DNA of 64,000 nt from PNOJ01 sp016706845 (lineage in GTDB: Bacteria > Krumholzibacteriota > Krumholzibacteriia > LZORAL124-64-63): positions 1-64,000 of the forward strand of contig JADJIV010000003.1 in the NCBI GenBank assembly GCA_016706845.1, given 5' to 3'. Below are positions 51,026 to 59,527 of the stretch, one piece after another. Below the pieces are notes generated by a model, which was given only the letters and a program-made list of their open reading frames with translations, was not told where the DNA came from and ran no database searches. Both the position numbers and the translations under genes were made by a program. How positions within the stretch are numbered: position 1 is the stretch's first letter; every line of letters begins with the position of its first letter.

Positions 51026-51210
51026 GCAGGTATTGGGGATTTGGATGTAATCAGAAATGTTGGCTCTCTTCACAAGACAAAATCAAGTGACGACAGGCAT
51101 TAAATGACAGCCATTATCACAATCGTGAGGCGGGGCTAACTTCATATATAACAGGGCAGACGGAATATTGATGAGGGACAACCCCTCTCAATGCACGTGG
51201 TCGGACCAGT

Positions 51211-51858
51211 TTAGCGATATATCCGTTTGACTCGGCCCCAAGTGTGGAAGTCATCACCGATCGGGTCGTAGCAGGTGGTCAAAGCCAGGATCGGTAGCCC
51301 GCCCTTGAAGCCCGCCCCGATCAGGTCCTCCCAGCCCGTCCCAGGATTCCGATAGGAAGTGCAAGGATCGCCCGGTGCCTGCTTGTCCGGCACGCCGGTG
51401 GTTCCGCCGGTGAAGGGCATTTCCACGCCACCGTTAGCCTCCGAGATCGTCACCACCAGGAAGTAACTGTCCGCCATCAGGGCGCACTGGAAGTCGCAAG
51501 GGATGACGATCTCGTACAGGCCCTGTGCCGTGATGCCATCGACGAGTCGCTCGCCGGAGGTCGCCAGCACCTGGCCGGGTACGTCGCAGCCCGCGACATC
51601 GTTGACCTTGAGCAACTGGGCGATCAGACGCACGGTGGCACCCGTGTCCAGCACCAGGGAGATGCGGATCTCGTCGATGGCAATGCCATGCTCGCAGAAG
51701 CAGGTCGTGATGGGATCTGTGAACTGCGCGTACGCGACTCCAGTCCCGAGCCAGCCCGCCTCGAAGCTGACTACGTTCTGTGTGTTGCCAATGACGCAGT
51801 CCTGCGCCATGACGGTTGTGGACGCGATGAGCAGGAGCACGATCATCAAGAGACGCAT
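51211..51858 (-). CDS. Small secreted protein of unknown function, copy 2
   Basis: 215 aa with signal peptide cut near TVMAQD. Paralogue of 26616-27266, sharing MPFTGGTTGVPDKQAPGDPC-type and LLKVNDVAGCDVPGQVLATS-type strings. It has a GGAGGGGG leader and a shared TGCTAGAAT -10 motif upstream. Cysteine-rich, no known domain. It lies beyond copy B of the big block but on the opposite side compared with copy 1, so it moved or duplicated separately. Confidence 0.8.
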   Translation of the reverse strand: MRLLMIVLLLIASTTVMAQDCVIGNTQNVVSFEAGWLGTGVAYAQFTDPITTCFCEHGIAIDEIRISLVLDTGATVRLIAQLLKVNDVAGCDVPGQVLATSGERLVDGITAQGLYEIVIPCDFQCALMADSYFLVVTISEANGGVEMPFTGGTTGVPDKQAPGDPCTSYRNPGTGWEDLIGAGFKGGLPILALTTCYDPIGDDFHTWGRVKRIYR

Positions 51859-52785
51859 GGTGTAACCCCCTCCGGTTGGACAGGCGAGCGATTTCGAAGA
51901 GTCCCAACTGACTATTCCGTCCGCCTCGGCATGCGAGCAGATACACTAAGCACGTTTGGGCGGGCGTTGGGCAGCGCCGGACCCCCTCCGGCGATACAAC
52001 TGGGCGAGGTACATATTCTAGCAGACAGACAAGCCGGGCGATCGGTGATTCTCAATTGGGCGGAGGGCGTTAGTCTTGTTTGTGTCCTAGGTGGGTGATC
52101 AAACTAGAGACGAGGTGCCGCCAGAACAGCGACACCCCGCCTCTTCAACCCCCGCCTGCACTGCTGGAGAGATGAGGAAGGCCGGAACTCCCCCGAGAAC
52201 AGCCCTCGCCCAAAGGCCACCCTTAGGGAAGCTCCGGCCAAGGATACGGGGGGCGGAATCATAGCGCGTTTAGGCTTCAAACAGTGTCTACGTATTCTGG
52301 ACGCAATCGTGTGACGTGTCCCCCCGGACCCCCTCCGACACTTCGCATCGTACGCGAAGCCGGTGAGCCGATGTGATAAAGTTTGTTCAAAATACTTTGC
52401 TTGGGATAAACGCCAGCCTAATAGTGCGGCACCGGCAGGGGTGGGCCAAAGCCGCGCCCCAAGCGCACCCAGCGCCGACCAACTAGCAGCAGCTCGTTCC
52501 CATAGCCGCTAGCTTACAAATGCGGTTATTAGCATATGAAGCTGTACTCCCAAACTTGTGTTAACCAAAGTGACTGCAGGTCCGATTCTGAGACTACGAG
52601 ACAAAATGGAGACGTGCCTGACCCCTACTGAACCCCTCCCCCGACCTCTCTATTCCGCCACCCTCGGCACCCCAAAACCCGGCCCCATAAGTATCGTAAT
52701 ACCAATCAAATACAAAGGCCCCGATCTACCCAAGACCGGAGCCTCCGTCAACATCTCTGTAACTCGTTGCTAAACTTAAACTTGT
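51859..52785. other. AT-richer gene-free gap
   Basis: About 930 bp with lower GC and no supported open frame; short readings (for example 52558-52773) lack coding bias and are not called. It includes a -10 motif (52015-52020) for the upstream gene. GGACCCCCTCCG occurs twice (51980-51991, 52326-52337), and stretches such as 52125-52260 are rich in Cs and Gs that could fold. I see no known RNA family. It ends in the degenerate tRNA-Asn. Confidence 0.5.
52015..52020 (-). promoter_or_regulatory. -10 element shared with secreted protein copy 1
   Basis: TAGAAT, in the extended form TGCTAGAAT, about 157 bp upstream of the ATG at 51858. The same motif with a common CTCGCCC just downstream is found upstream of copy 1. 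A -35 is not clear. Confidence 0.4.
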
Positions 52786-52860
52786 TGGCTCCCCGGGCAG
52801 GGCTCGAACCTCCGTCCCATCAGTTAACAGCCGCTGCTCCCCCACCCGAGCAACCCACCT
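52786..52860 (-). tRNA. Degenerate tRNA-Asn (GTT), probable pseudogene
   Basis: 75 nt on the minus strand aligning to bacterial tRNA-Asn: D stem GCTC/GAGC, anticodon loop CTGTTAA (GTT), T loop TTCGAGC, 3' end CCGGGGA-G-CCA with encoded CCA. But the 5' acceptor half (AGGTGGG) pairs with only two or three of the seven 3' bases, the anticodon stem and T stem each have a mismatch, and the D loop is unusual. It cannot be a normal tRNA-Asn. It could be a decayed gene or the leftover of integration into a tRNA gene. Confidence 0.55.
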
Positions 52861-52873
52861 CGATTCAACGCGC

Positions 52874-55800
52874 CTACTTCAACATCATGATCTTGCTGGT
52901 CCGAGTGAATCCCCTCGGTCGCCATCCGCAGGAAGTAGGTCCCGCTGGTCACCGTCCTCCCCCCGTTCGTCCCGCCCGTCCCAGACGATGTCGCAAGCCC
53001 CGCTCTGGGCGGCTCCCGTCAACCTGCGCACGGACCGCCCCGCCGTGTCGTAAACGACGACGGACACGGGCCCGTCGCCCGCGCCGCTCAGCTTCAGCAC
53101 CGTACTCGGGTTGAACGGATTCGGCACCGCCGTCACCCGCACCGGGTCGACCGCGGGCACGGCCTCCTCCGCCCCCACCGGCACCCACACCGCCAGGTAC
53201 TCCGCCGCGCCGAGATTCCCGTCCCCGTTCCCCTCGGGGCACTGCTCCACCAGCGCCGCCCCATCGGCCGACCCGTACACCCCGAGCGCTACCACCAGTT
53301 CCATCGGCCGCGCCCCGGCGTACAGGTCCCCCAGATGGATCGCCCCCTCCAGCACCGCGCCGCGCGCCTGCTCGACCCTCCCGGTCGGCGGCGTGACCTG
53401 CGCGGCATTGAACCAGCCGCACCACGCGTTGCTGCCTTCCCCTGCCAGGAACGCGTCCCAGGTGAGCACCTGTCCGGCCTTGGCCCAGGGCGCCCCGCGC
53501 GTCGCGGCGCCGCCGGCGCCCAGCAGCAGGAAGGCGTCGCGCCCCGCCTGGCTCGTGACCGCGTCGGTCGCCACGTAGAGCCAGGGCTCCTCCCACGCGT
53601 ACCACAGGCGCACCCCGCCGCAGTCCTCGAGCACGGCGCCGGTGTCCGGCTGGCCGTCCATCGAGAACGGCGACTCCTCGCTCTGGCCGCCCGTGACCGA
53701 CAGATGCCAATCGGTGCCGCCGTTGTTGTCCCAGAGGCCAGCGCCGTCGGTGAAGGCGCAGTCCAGGACCAGGGCGTTGCCCAGCACGGCAATGTCGGCG
53801 CGCCAGGCCGTGGCGGTGTCGTCCCAGGCCATGGCCGTGTCGTGGACGTTGGTCCAGCCGTCGATCCCCCAGTGCATCAGGACCGCGGCCGCCGACGCCA
53901 GGGGCCGGCCGGCCGGCTCGTACCAGACGTGCGCCGTCTGCCCCGCCTGCGGCGGAGCGGGTAGCGTGCGCACGACCGGGTCCTCGCCCGCGCCGCCGTC
54001 GCCCGCGCCCACCCAGACGTGCTGGACCGGCGAGCGCGTGACGTGCCCGAGGGAGTCCTCGGCCTCGACGTAGTAGTCCAGCAGGATCTCCGAGTAGCCG
54101 GTCAGCTCGACCCAGTACTGGTCGGCGATGCGCGACGGCAGCACCGTGAAATCGATCTCGGCCATGGGCCAGGGCTCGCCCGTCGGCATGACGCGGCGGT
54201 TCATCGGCAGCGCGCTCCAGGCGCCGACGCCGGCGCCGCCGGCGTAGGTCTCGTTGACGATCGTGGCCGGGTCGTTGCGGCCGTCCTGGTCTTCGCGGAC
54301 CATCAGTTCGATGCGCGCGAGGCCCGAGGCGTCGTGGGCGAAGGTCCAGACGTGGAAGTCGCGGGGCATGGTCGTGCCCTGACCGCCGGGGTAGCCCCAG
54401 AGCGAGCCGCCGCCCTGGCCGCCGGGGTTCCAGGGCAGGCGCTGCGGCAACCACACCGTCGGCGGCGAGGCGTCGCCCAGACTCGCGATCACCGGATCGG
54501 CCAGCGCGACGGCGCGGTTGCAGGCCAGCGTGGCCTTGATCTCCATGTCCAGCGAGGCGCCGTAGTACATGTAGCCGCTCTCGTAGCCCGCCAGCAGGAA
54601 GTGCCAGGCCCGCTCGGCGGCGTTGGCGCCGGGGTTCGGCGAGACGACCTTCGCGGGATCGACCGCGAAGTGCGCGGCCGCGGTCTCGACGCGGTTCTGG
54701 GCGGCGATCAGCACCGCCCAGTTGCGCTCGTCCTCGGCCCAGCCGCCGGGGATGTCGAACTGGCCGGCCGCGTCCACGAGCGGCCAGTTCCAGTTGATGA
54801 ACTGCGGGCTGCCGAAGTCGCCGTCGGCGTTGACCCAGCCGCCGTCCTCGACGTGCACGATGTCGCCGGCCGGCACCGGGTGGTGGCGCAGGTAGGTGGC
54901 GATCGTGGTGGGCGTGTGGCCGGCCGCGGCCGCGGCGTGGGTGAACTGGGTGACGCTCTCGTGGTAGTAGGAGTAGCCGCCGCTCCAGGCGTTGTCGCCG
55001 TCGTGGGCGAAGAGTACGAGCATCGGGCGCAGGGGTTCGTTGGCGGGGGCCAGGGCGTCGACGCCGCCGGTGCCGAACAGACCGTAGCCCTCTTCCCAGC
55101 CCATGGCGTCGGCGGCCGGCACCACCACCAGCGACCGGCTCGCGCCGGTGGACGGGTCGACGTACGCCGCGCGGTGCGGCGTGAAGCCGAACGGGTACGG
55201 CACCTTCAGCGTGACGCCGCGCGAGATGGTGTGGCTGGTCCAGTTCGCCTGCGCGGGGTTGACCTGGTCGGCGGGGTTCGGGGCGTCGGTGTTGTCGAGG
55301 TTCGCGGCCCAGGGGTAGCCTTCGCAGGCCCGTGCGAGGTGCAGGTCGGGCACGATCGCCCAGACCACGCCCGCGTCGGCCAGGGCGGGGATCATGCGCT
55401 CGCTGAAGCACATCTCGGCCGGGAAGAAGCCGGCGGACTGCGCGCCGCCGCCCCAGGCGTCGTCCCAGATCGCGCGGCCGCAGGCCAGTTCCATGCGCAG
55501 CGCCGCCTCGGGCAGCAGCGGCCCGATCGCGTGGTGGAAGCCCGCCAGCACCGGGTCCAGGCGCGGGTCGCCGGCGGCGTTGAGCCAGCCGCGGGCCGTG
55601 CGGTAGTGGCTCCACCAGTCGGCGGCGTAGCGGCCGCCGTTCCAGCCCGCCTGCCCCAGCGAGTTCAGGTTCTCGATCAGCGCGCCCGCGAACGAGACCT
55701 GCGCGCCGGCCTCCGGCAGGTCCAGCACCATCTGCAGGGCGTCCTTGGGGTACCACTGGTAGTCCGCGACGCGGTCGTCGGAGTTGAAGATCGAGAACTC

Positions 55801-55989
55801 GTCGTTCTGCGAGTGCCCCAGCGTGATCGTCTCGAAAGCGGTCTCGTACCGCCCCGGCGTCCAGACGCTCTCGTCCGGCCAGTAGATCGGCTGGTGCATG
55901 TGCCACAGGTACGTGGTGTGCACCCCGCTGCCCGCCCCCGCCGCCGCCGCCCACCCCATCACACAAACCAACGCCAAGCCACGCTTCAT
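52874..55989 (-). CDS. Secreted GH57 alpha-glucanase/amylase with starch-binding-like and FlgD-like domains
   Basis: About 1038 aa from the ATG at 55989 (a longer reading is not supported). Signal peptide ends near AGAGSG. GH57 region 1 HMHQP at 30-34; FFPAEMCFSERM and LFAHDGDNAWSGG are further GH57-like regions. A CBM-like module (about 780-860, HWGIDGWTN) and a late FlgD-like tail (NPFNPSTVLKL) follow. The last 40 codons of the open frame are garbled. One G too many in the six-G run near 52964 and one more in a G run near 52900 shift the frame twice; corrected, it ends TRTSKIMMLK at the TAG 52874-52876. Acts on alpha-glucans outside the cell (amylopullulanase-type activity possible). Confidence 0.85.
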
Positions 55990-56044
55990 CGGTCCGCCCC
56001 CCATCGGGAATCGTTTCCCCGATGATAGCACACCTGTCGGGAAC

Positions 56045-56110
56045 GGGAACAGAGGGCCCGCGGACGGACCGTCTAGCAAGCGGTCCGTCCGCGGGCCCTC
56101 TCCTGTTCCC
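56045..56110 (-). terminator. Long GC hairpin ending the ABC exporter operon
   Basis: Perfect 21-bp stem (56051-56071 with 56081-56101) around a 9-nt loop, extended by 6 bp GGGAAC/GTTCCC across a 3-nt bulge. It lies 3 bp after the permease stop (56114) and 55 bp before the GH57 start. No U-tract. Confidence 0.8.
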
Positions 56111-56113
56111 TCT

Positions 56114-57367
56114 CTAGTCGGGCTGGCGGAGAGTGCGGACGAGCGTCGCCCAGTTGGGGGCCGAGCCGCTCATCAGGATGCCGACCCTGAAGAGCTTCCC
56201 CGCGGCGCGCGACATCATCCAGATCGTCAGGCTCATCAGCACCCACGACAGCAGGACCTGCCACAGCGGCGGCGACGCCAGGCAGACCCGCATGAACATC
56301 AGGATGGGCGAGAACATCGGGATCAGGCTCAGCACCGTGGCCAGGGGGCTGCTCGGGGCCCTGAGCACCAGGGTCATGAGCATCATCGGGATGATCACGA
56401 ACATCATGATCGGCGTGGCGAAGGGCTGCGCCTCCTGGATCGTGTTGCAGAGCGCGCCGACGCCGGCGTACATCATCGAGAAGAGCAGGAAGCCCAGCAC
56501 GAAGAACACGACGAACGAGCCCAGGATCATCGGCGTCAGGTAGGAGGCGTCGAAGGAGATGCCGCCCACGCTGAGGCCCTGCCCGGCCATGACGAAGATC
56601 GCGGCGGTCCAGATGGCCACCTGCGTGAGGCCGGCGCCGCCGATGCCCACCACCTTGCCGAACATCAGCTGCGAGGAGGGCACGCTGGACAGCAGCACCT
56701 CCACCACGCGGCTGCTCTTCTCCTCGATCACCGCGGTCAGGGTCTGCTGCCCGTACACCAGGACCATCATGTAGAGCATCATGATGAGCGTGAAGGCCAG
56801 CAGCATGACGCCGCCCTCGTCGCGGCGGGTCGCCTCGCCGGTGTCGCCCACCGACAGCGACTCCCACGCCACGCGCTCGGACAGGTAGGCGTGCAGGGAG
56901 TCCGGCACCCCGGCTCGCGCGAAGCGCGCCTGGCGCAGCACGCGGTCCAGCGCCGGCTGCAGGTCGTCGCGCACGATGCTGCCGGAGACCGAGCGGCTGT
57001 AGTAGGTGGCCTTCGGCGTCCCGATGAAGTCGTCCCCGATCACGACGCCGCCGTCGAGGCTCTCGTCGCGGATCTGGTCCTGCAGGCCCGCCGTCGCGCC
57101 CGCGAGGTCGCCGCCGGTGACCGGCAGGGGGATCAGCGAGACGTGCAGTTCCTCCTGCGCGGACAGGGAGGCGTCCAGCAGCGCGAAGTACTCTCCGCTG
57201 GGGTCGATCAGGCCGACGGTGTTGCGCGTGTCCACCGACTGCATCGTGAGCATGGGCACGACCATGATCAGGGCCATCAGCAGCGGGATCAGCAGGGTGC
57301 TGATCACGAAGCCCTTGGTGCGCACGCGCTCGAGGTATTCACGGCGGATGATGGCGAGAATTTTCAC
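56114..57367 (-). CDS. ABC-2 type exporter permease (NatB-like)
   Basis: 417 aa. One membrane span at the N-terminus (20-44), a large extracytoplasmic part (about 45-180), and five or six spans in the C-terminal half. The N-terminal IIRREYLERVRTKGFVIST is typical of the YhaP/NatB family. It works with the ATPase encoded upstream, whose stop overlaps the permease start by ATGA. Substrate is not known; sodium, or a toxin or lipid, are possible. Confidence 0.9.
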   Translation of the reverse strand: MKILAIIRREYLERVRTKGFVISTLLIPLLMALIMVVPMLTMQSVDTRNTVGLIDPSGEYFALLDASLSAQEELHVSLIPLPVTGGDLAGATAGLQDQIRDESLDGGVVIGDDFIGTPKATYYSRSVSGSIVRDDLQPALDRVLRQARFARAGVPDSLHAYLSERVAWESLSVGDTGEATRRDEGGVMLLAFTLIMMLYMMVLVYGQQTLTAVIEEKSSRVVEVLLSSVPSSQLMFGKVVGIGGAGLTQVAIWTAAIFVMAGQGLSVGGISFDASYLTPMILGSFVVFFVLGFLLFSMMYAGVGALCNTIQEAQPFATPIMMFVIIPMMLMTLVLRAPSSPLATVLSLIPMFSPILMFMRVCLASPPLWQVLLSWVLMSLTIWMMSRAAGKLFRVGILMSGSAPNWATLVRTLRQPD

Positions 57368-58296
57368 GACGCGGCCTCCGTTCCGGCGGCGGCGCGGCGC
57401 TCACGCACCACGCTCAGGAAGATCTCGTCCAGGGCGGGCCGGTTGGCCGCGAACAGCGTGAGCTGGCCGCCGGCGCGCAGGGCGTCGAGCAGCGTGTCGG
57501 TGTTGGCCCCCGGTTCGAGGGTCAACCGCCAGGAGTCGTCCTGGAAGACGCGGTGGGCGACCCCGGGCAGGCGCGCGGGCGGCTCCTTGCCCCCGGCGTA
57601 GGCCGTCCGCACCGATTTCAGGGGGAAGCCCGTGCGCACGTCCTCCAGGGTGCCGTCGAGCACCTTGCGGCCGCCCTCGATCAGGCAGACCGAGTCGCAG
57701 AGCTTCTCCGCCTCGGCCAGCATGTGGGTCGAGAGGATGATCGTGCAGCCCCGGGCGTTCTGCTCGCGGATGACGTCGCGCATCGTCTCGACGTTCAGGG
57801 GGTCCAGCCCGCTGAAGGGCTCGTCCAGGATCACCAGGTCCGGCTCGAACAGGAACGTCGCCGCGAACTGGACCTTCTGCTGCATGCCCTTGCTCAGGGC
57901 GTCGATCTTGCGGTCCTTCCACTCGCCCAGGCCCAGCCGCTCGAGCCAGGCCTCGGCCCGGCGCAGGGCCTCCTTGCGCGGCACCGACTTGAGCGTGGCC
58001 AGGAAGGCGAGCTGCTCCGCGCACTTCATCTTGCGGTAGAGCCCCCGCTCCTCGGGCAGGTAGCCGACCCGGTCCAGCAGGGTGCGGTCCAGGGGCCGGC
58101 CGTCGAACAGGATCTCGCCGCGGTCGGCCAGGATGATGTTCATGATGCAGCGGATCGTGGTCGTCTTGCCGGACCCGTTGGGGCCCAGGAAGCCGTAGAT
58201 GCTGCCCCGCGGGATCTCCAGGGAGATCCCGTCCACGGCGCGGACCTCGCCGTAGCTCTTGCCGAGGTCGGTCACGCTCAGGAAGGCCGGTGCCAT
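57364..58296 (-). CDS. ABC transporter ATP-binding protein (NatA-like)
   Basis: 310 aa from the ATG at 58296 (AAAGGAC leader). Walker A GPNGSGKTTT (38-47), ABC signature LSKGMQQKVQ and Walker B LVILDEPFSGLD are intact, followed by a regulatory C-terminal domain of about 80 residues (DUF4162-like, LPGVAHRVFQDDSW). It partners with the permease in a two-gene operon that is divergent from the two-component system. Confidence 0.94.
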   Translation of the reverse strand: MAPAFLSVTDLGKSYGEVRAVDGISLEIPRGSIYGFLGPNGSGKTTTIRCIMNIILADRGEILFDGRPLDRTLLDRVGYLPEERGLYRKMKCAEQLAFLATLKSVPRKEALRRAEAWLERLGLGEWKDRKIDALSKGMQQKVQFAATFLFEPDLVILDEPFSGLDPLNVETMRDVIREQNARGCTIILSTHMLAEAEKLCDSVCLIEGGRKVLDGTLEDVRTGFPLKSVRTAYAGGKEPPARLPGVAHRVFQDDSWRLTLEPGANTDTLLDALRAGGQLTLFAANRPALDEIFLSVVRERRAAAGTEAAS

Positions 58297-58778
58297 GGGC
58301 GTCCTTTCGCCGGGGAATGGGGTCGCCGTGCCGGGCGGTAGCTTAGGGCAGCGCCGCCCCGGAAGCAAGTTCGCTCGCGGGAGGGCCGGGCGCGCTGTCC
58401 TACGGGCGGGCGGCGCCGCGGTTGCGCCGCGAGCAGCGATGATTCGTGGGTTTCGTCAGGCAGGAGGGGAAAAGAACACGGGGCTACCCCCGCCGGTGGC
58501 CCCGTGTCTTGGATCCGGGTCGCGGGCGAGGCCCATCACCCGGTCCGAGCTTGCACTCCCGGAGTGCCGCCGCGATCGGCGGCCGGGAGGAAACATCACT
58601 GGTGACATCATAGGTGGCGATGATCACGGAAACATCACGGAGGAGTCAATTCTTCAGGACGGGATCCGGCCGCAGCCGGCTCCGCCCGAAAACCCGCTTG
58701 CCGGCAGACAGACGCCGCCGCACCGTGGTAAACTCAAAGACGGTGCTGTGGTAAGCCGCGGGACCGGAAAGGACCGAC
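58297..58778. other. Intergenic region between the ABC exporter and the two-component system
   Basis: 482 bp between divergent genes. It holds a 9-bp hairpin (ACACGGGGC at 58476-58484 and GCCCCGTGT at 58499-58507) and, from 58589 to 58638, three ACATCA repeats (58593, 58605, 58632) that may be regulator sites. No open frame is supported. Confidence 0.5.
58589..58638. promoter_or_regulatory. Cluster of ACATCA repeats, candidate response-regulator site
   Basis: GGAAACATCAC occurs at 58589-58599 and 58628-58638, and a third ACATCA at 58605-58610. OmpR-type regulators often bind direct repeats of this size, and the adjacent gene is one. Spacing of 12 and 27 bp does not give a perfect tandem. Confidence 0.4.
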
Positions 58779-59498
58779 GTGAGCGAGATGACGAGGCGGC
58801 AGATCCTGCTGATCGAGGACGACCGCGACCTCATCGACCTGATCACCCTGCACCTGCAGGGCGAGGGCTACGACGTCACCGCGGCCCACGACGGCCACCG
58901 CGGGCTCGAGGCGTTCGCCGGGGCGGAATGGTCGGCCGTGGTGCTGGACTGGATGCTGCCCGCGATGTCGGGCCTGGACGTGCTGCGGGAGATCAGGGCG
59001 GGCGACCGGCAGGTGCCGATCCTCATGCTCACCGCCCGCGGCGAGGAGGCGGACAAGGTCCTCGGCCTGGAGCTGGGCTGCGACGACTACATGACCAAGC
59101 CGTTCAGCCTGCGCGAGCTGACGGCGCGCCTCAAGGTGCTGCAGCGGCGCATCGAGCTGGCCCGCAGCATCGCGCGGGGCGGCGAGCAGGACCTCGTGCT
59201 CGAGCTCGGCGAGCTGAGCATCGACCACACGAAGCGGCGGGTCACCGTGCGCGGCGAGCCGGTCCAGCTGACCCTCAAGGAGTACGACCTGCTGTACACG
59301 CTGGCCGCGCGCCCGGGCCGCACCTTCTCGCGGACCCAGCTGCTCGACCAGGTGTGGGATCAGGACTCCGACGTCTACGAGCACACCGTCAACTCGCACG
59401 TGAACCGGCTGCGCGGCAAGGTCGAAGCCAACCCGAACCGGCCCCGCTACATCCTGACGGTGTGGGGCATCGGCTACCGCTTCACCGACGAGTTCTGA
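58779..59498 (+). CDS. OmpR/PhoB-family response regulator
   Basis: 239 aa from a GTG at 58779, 5 nt after AAAGGA; the ATG at 58788 is too far. Receiver domain with acidic pocket EDD (13-15), phosphorylation site Asp57 and TKPF near 107; winged-helix DNA-binding domain (about 140-235, with TLKEYDLLYTLA, RTQLLDQVW, VNSHVNRLRGKVE). It pairs with the histidine kinase gene 29 bp downstream. Confidence 0.94.
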   Translation: MSEMTRRQILLIEDDRDLIDLITLHLQGEGYDVTAAHDGHRGLEAFAGAEWSAVVLDWMLPAMSGLDVLREIRAGDRQVPILMLTARGEEADKVLGLELGCDDYMTKPFSLRELTARLKVLQRRIELARSIARGGEQDLVLELGELSIDHTKRRVTVRGEPVQLTLKEYDLLYTLAARPGRTFSRTQLLDQVWDQDSDVYEHTVNSHVNRLRGKVEANPNRPRYILTVWGIGYRFTDEF

Positions 59499-59527
59499 AC
59501 ACCGCGGATTCCACCCGGACGGAGACC

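Noticed and set aside
52130..52260. RNase P RNA-like string GAGGAAGGCCGG in the AT-richer gap
   Set aside because: Only this short string resembles the RNA; the remaining conserved regions of RNase P are absent.
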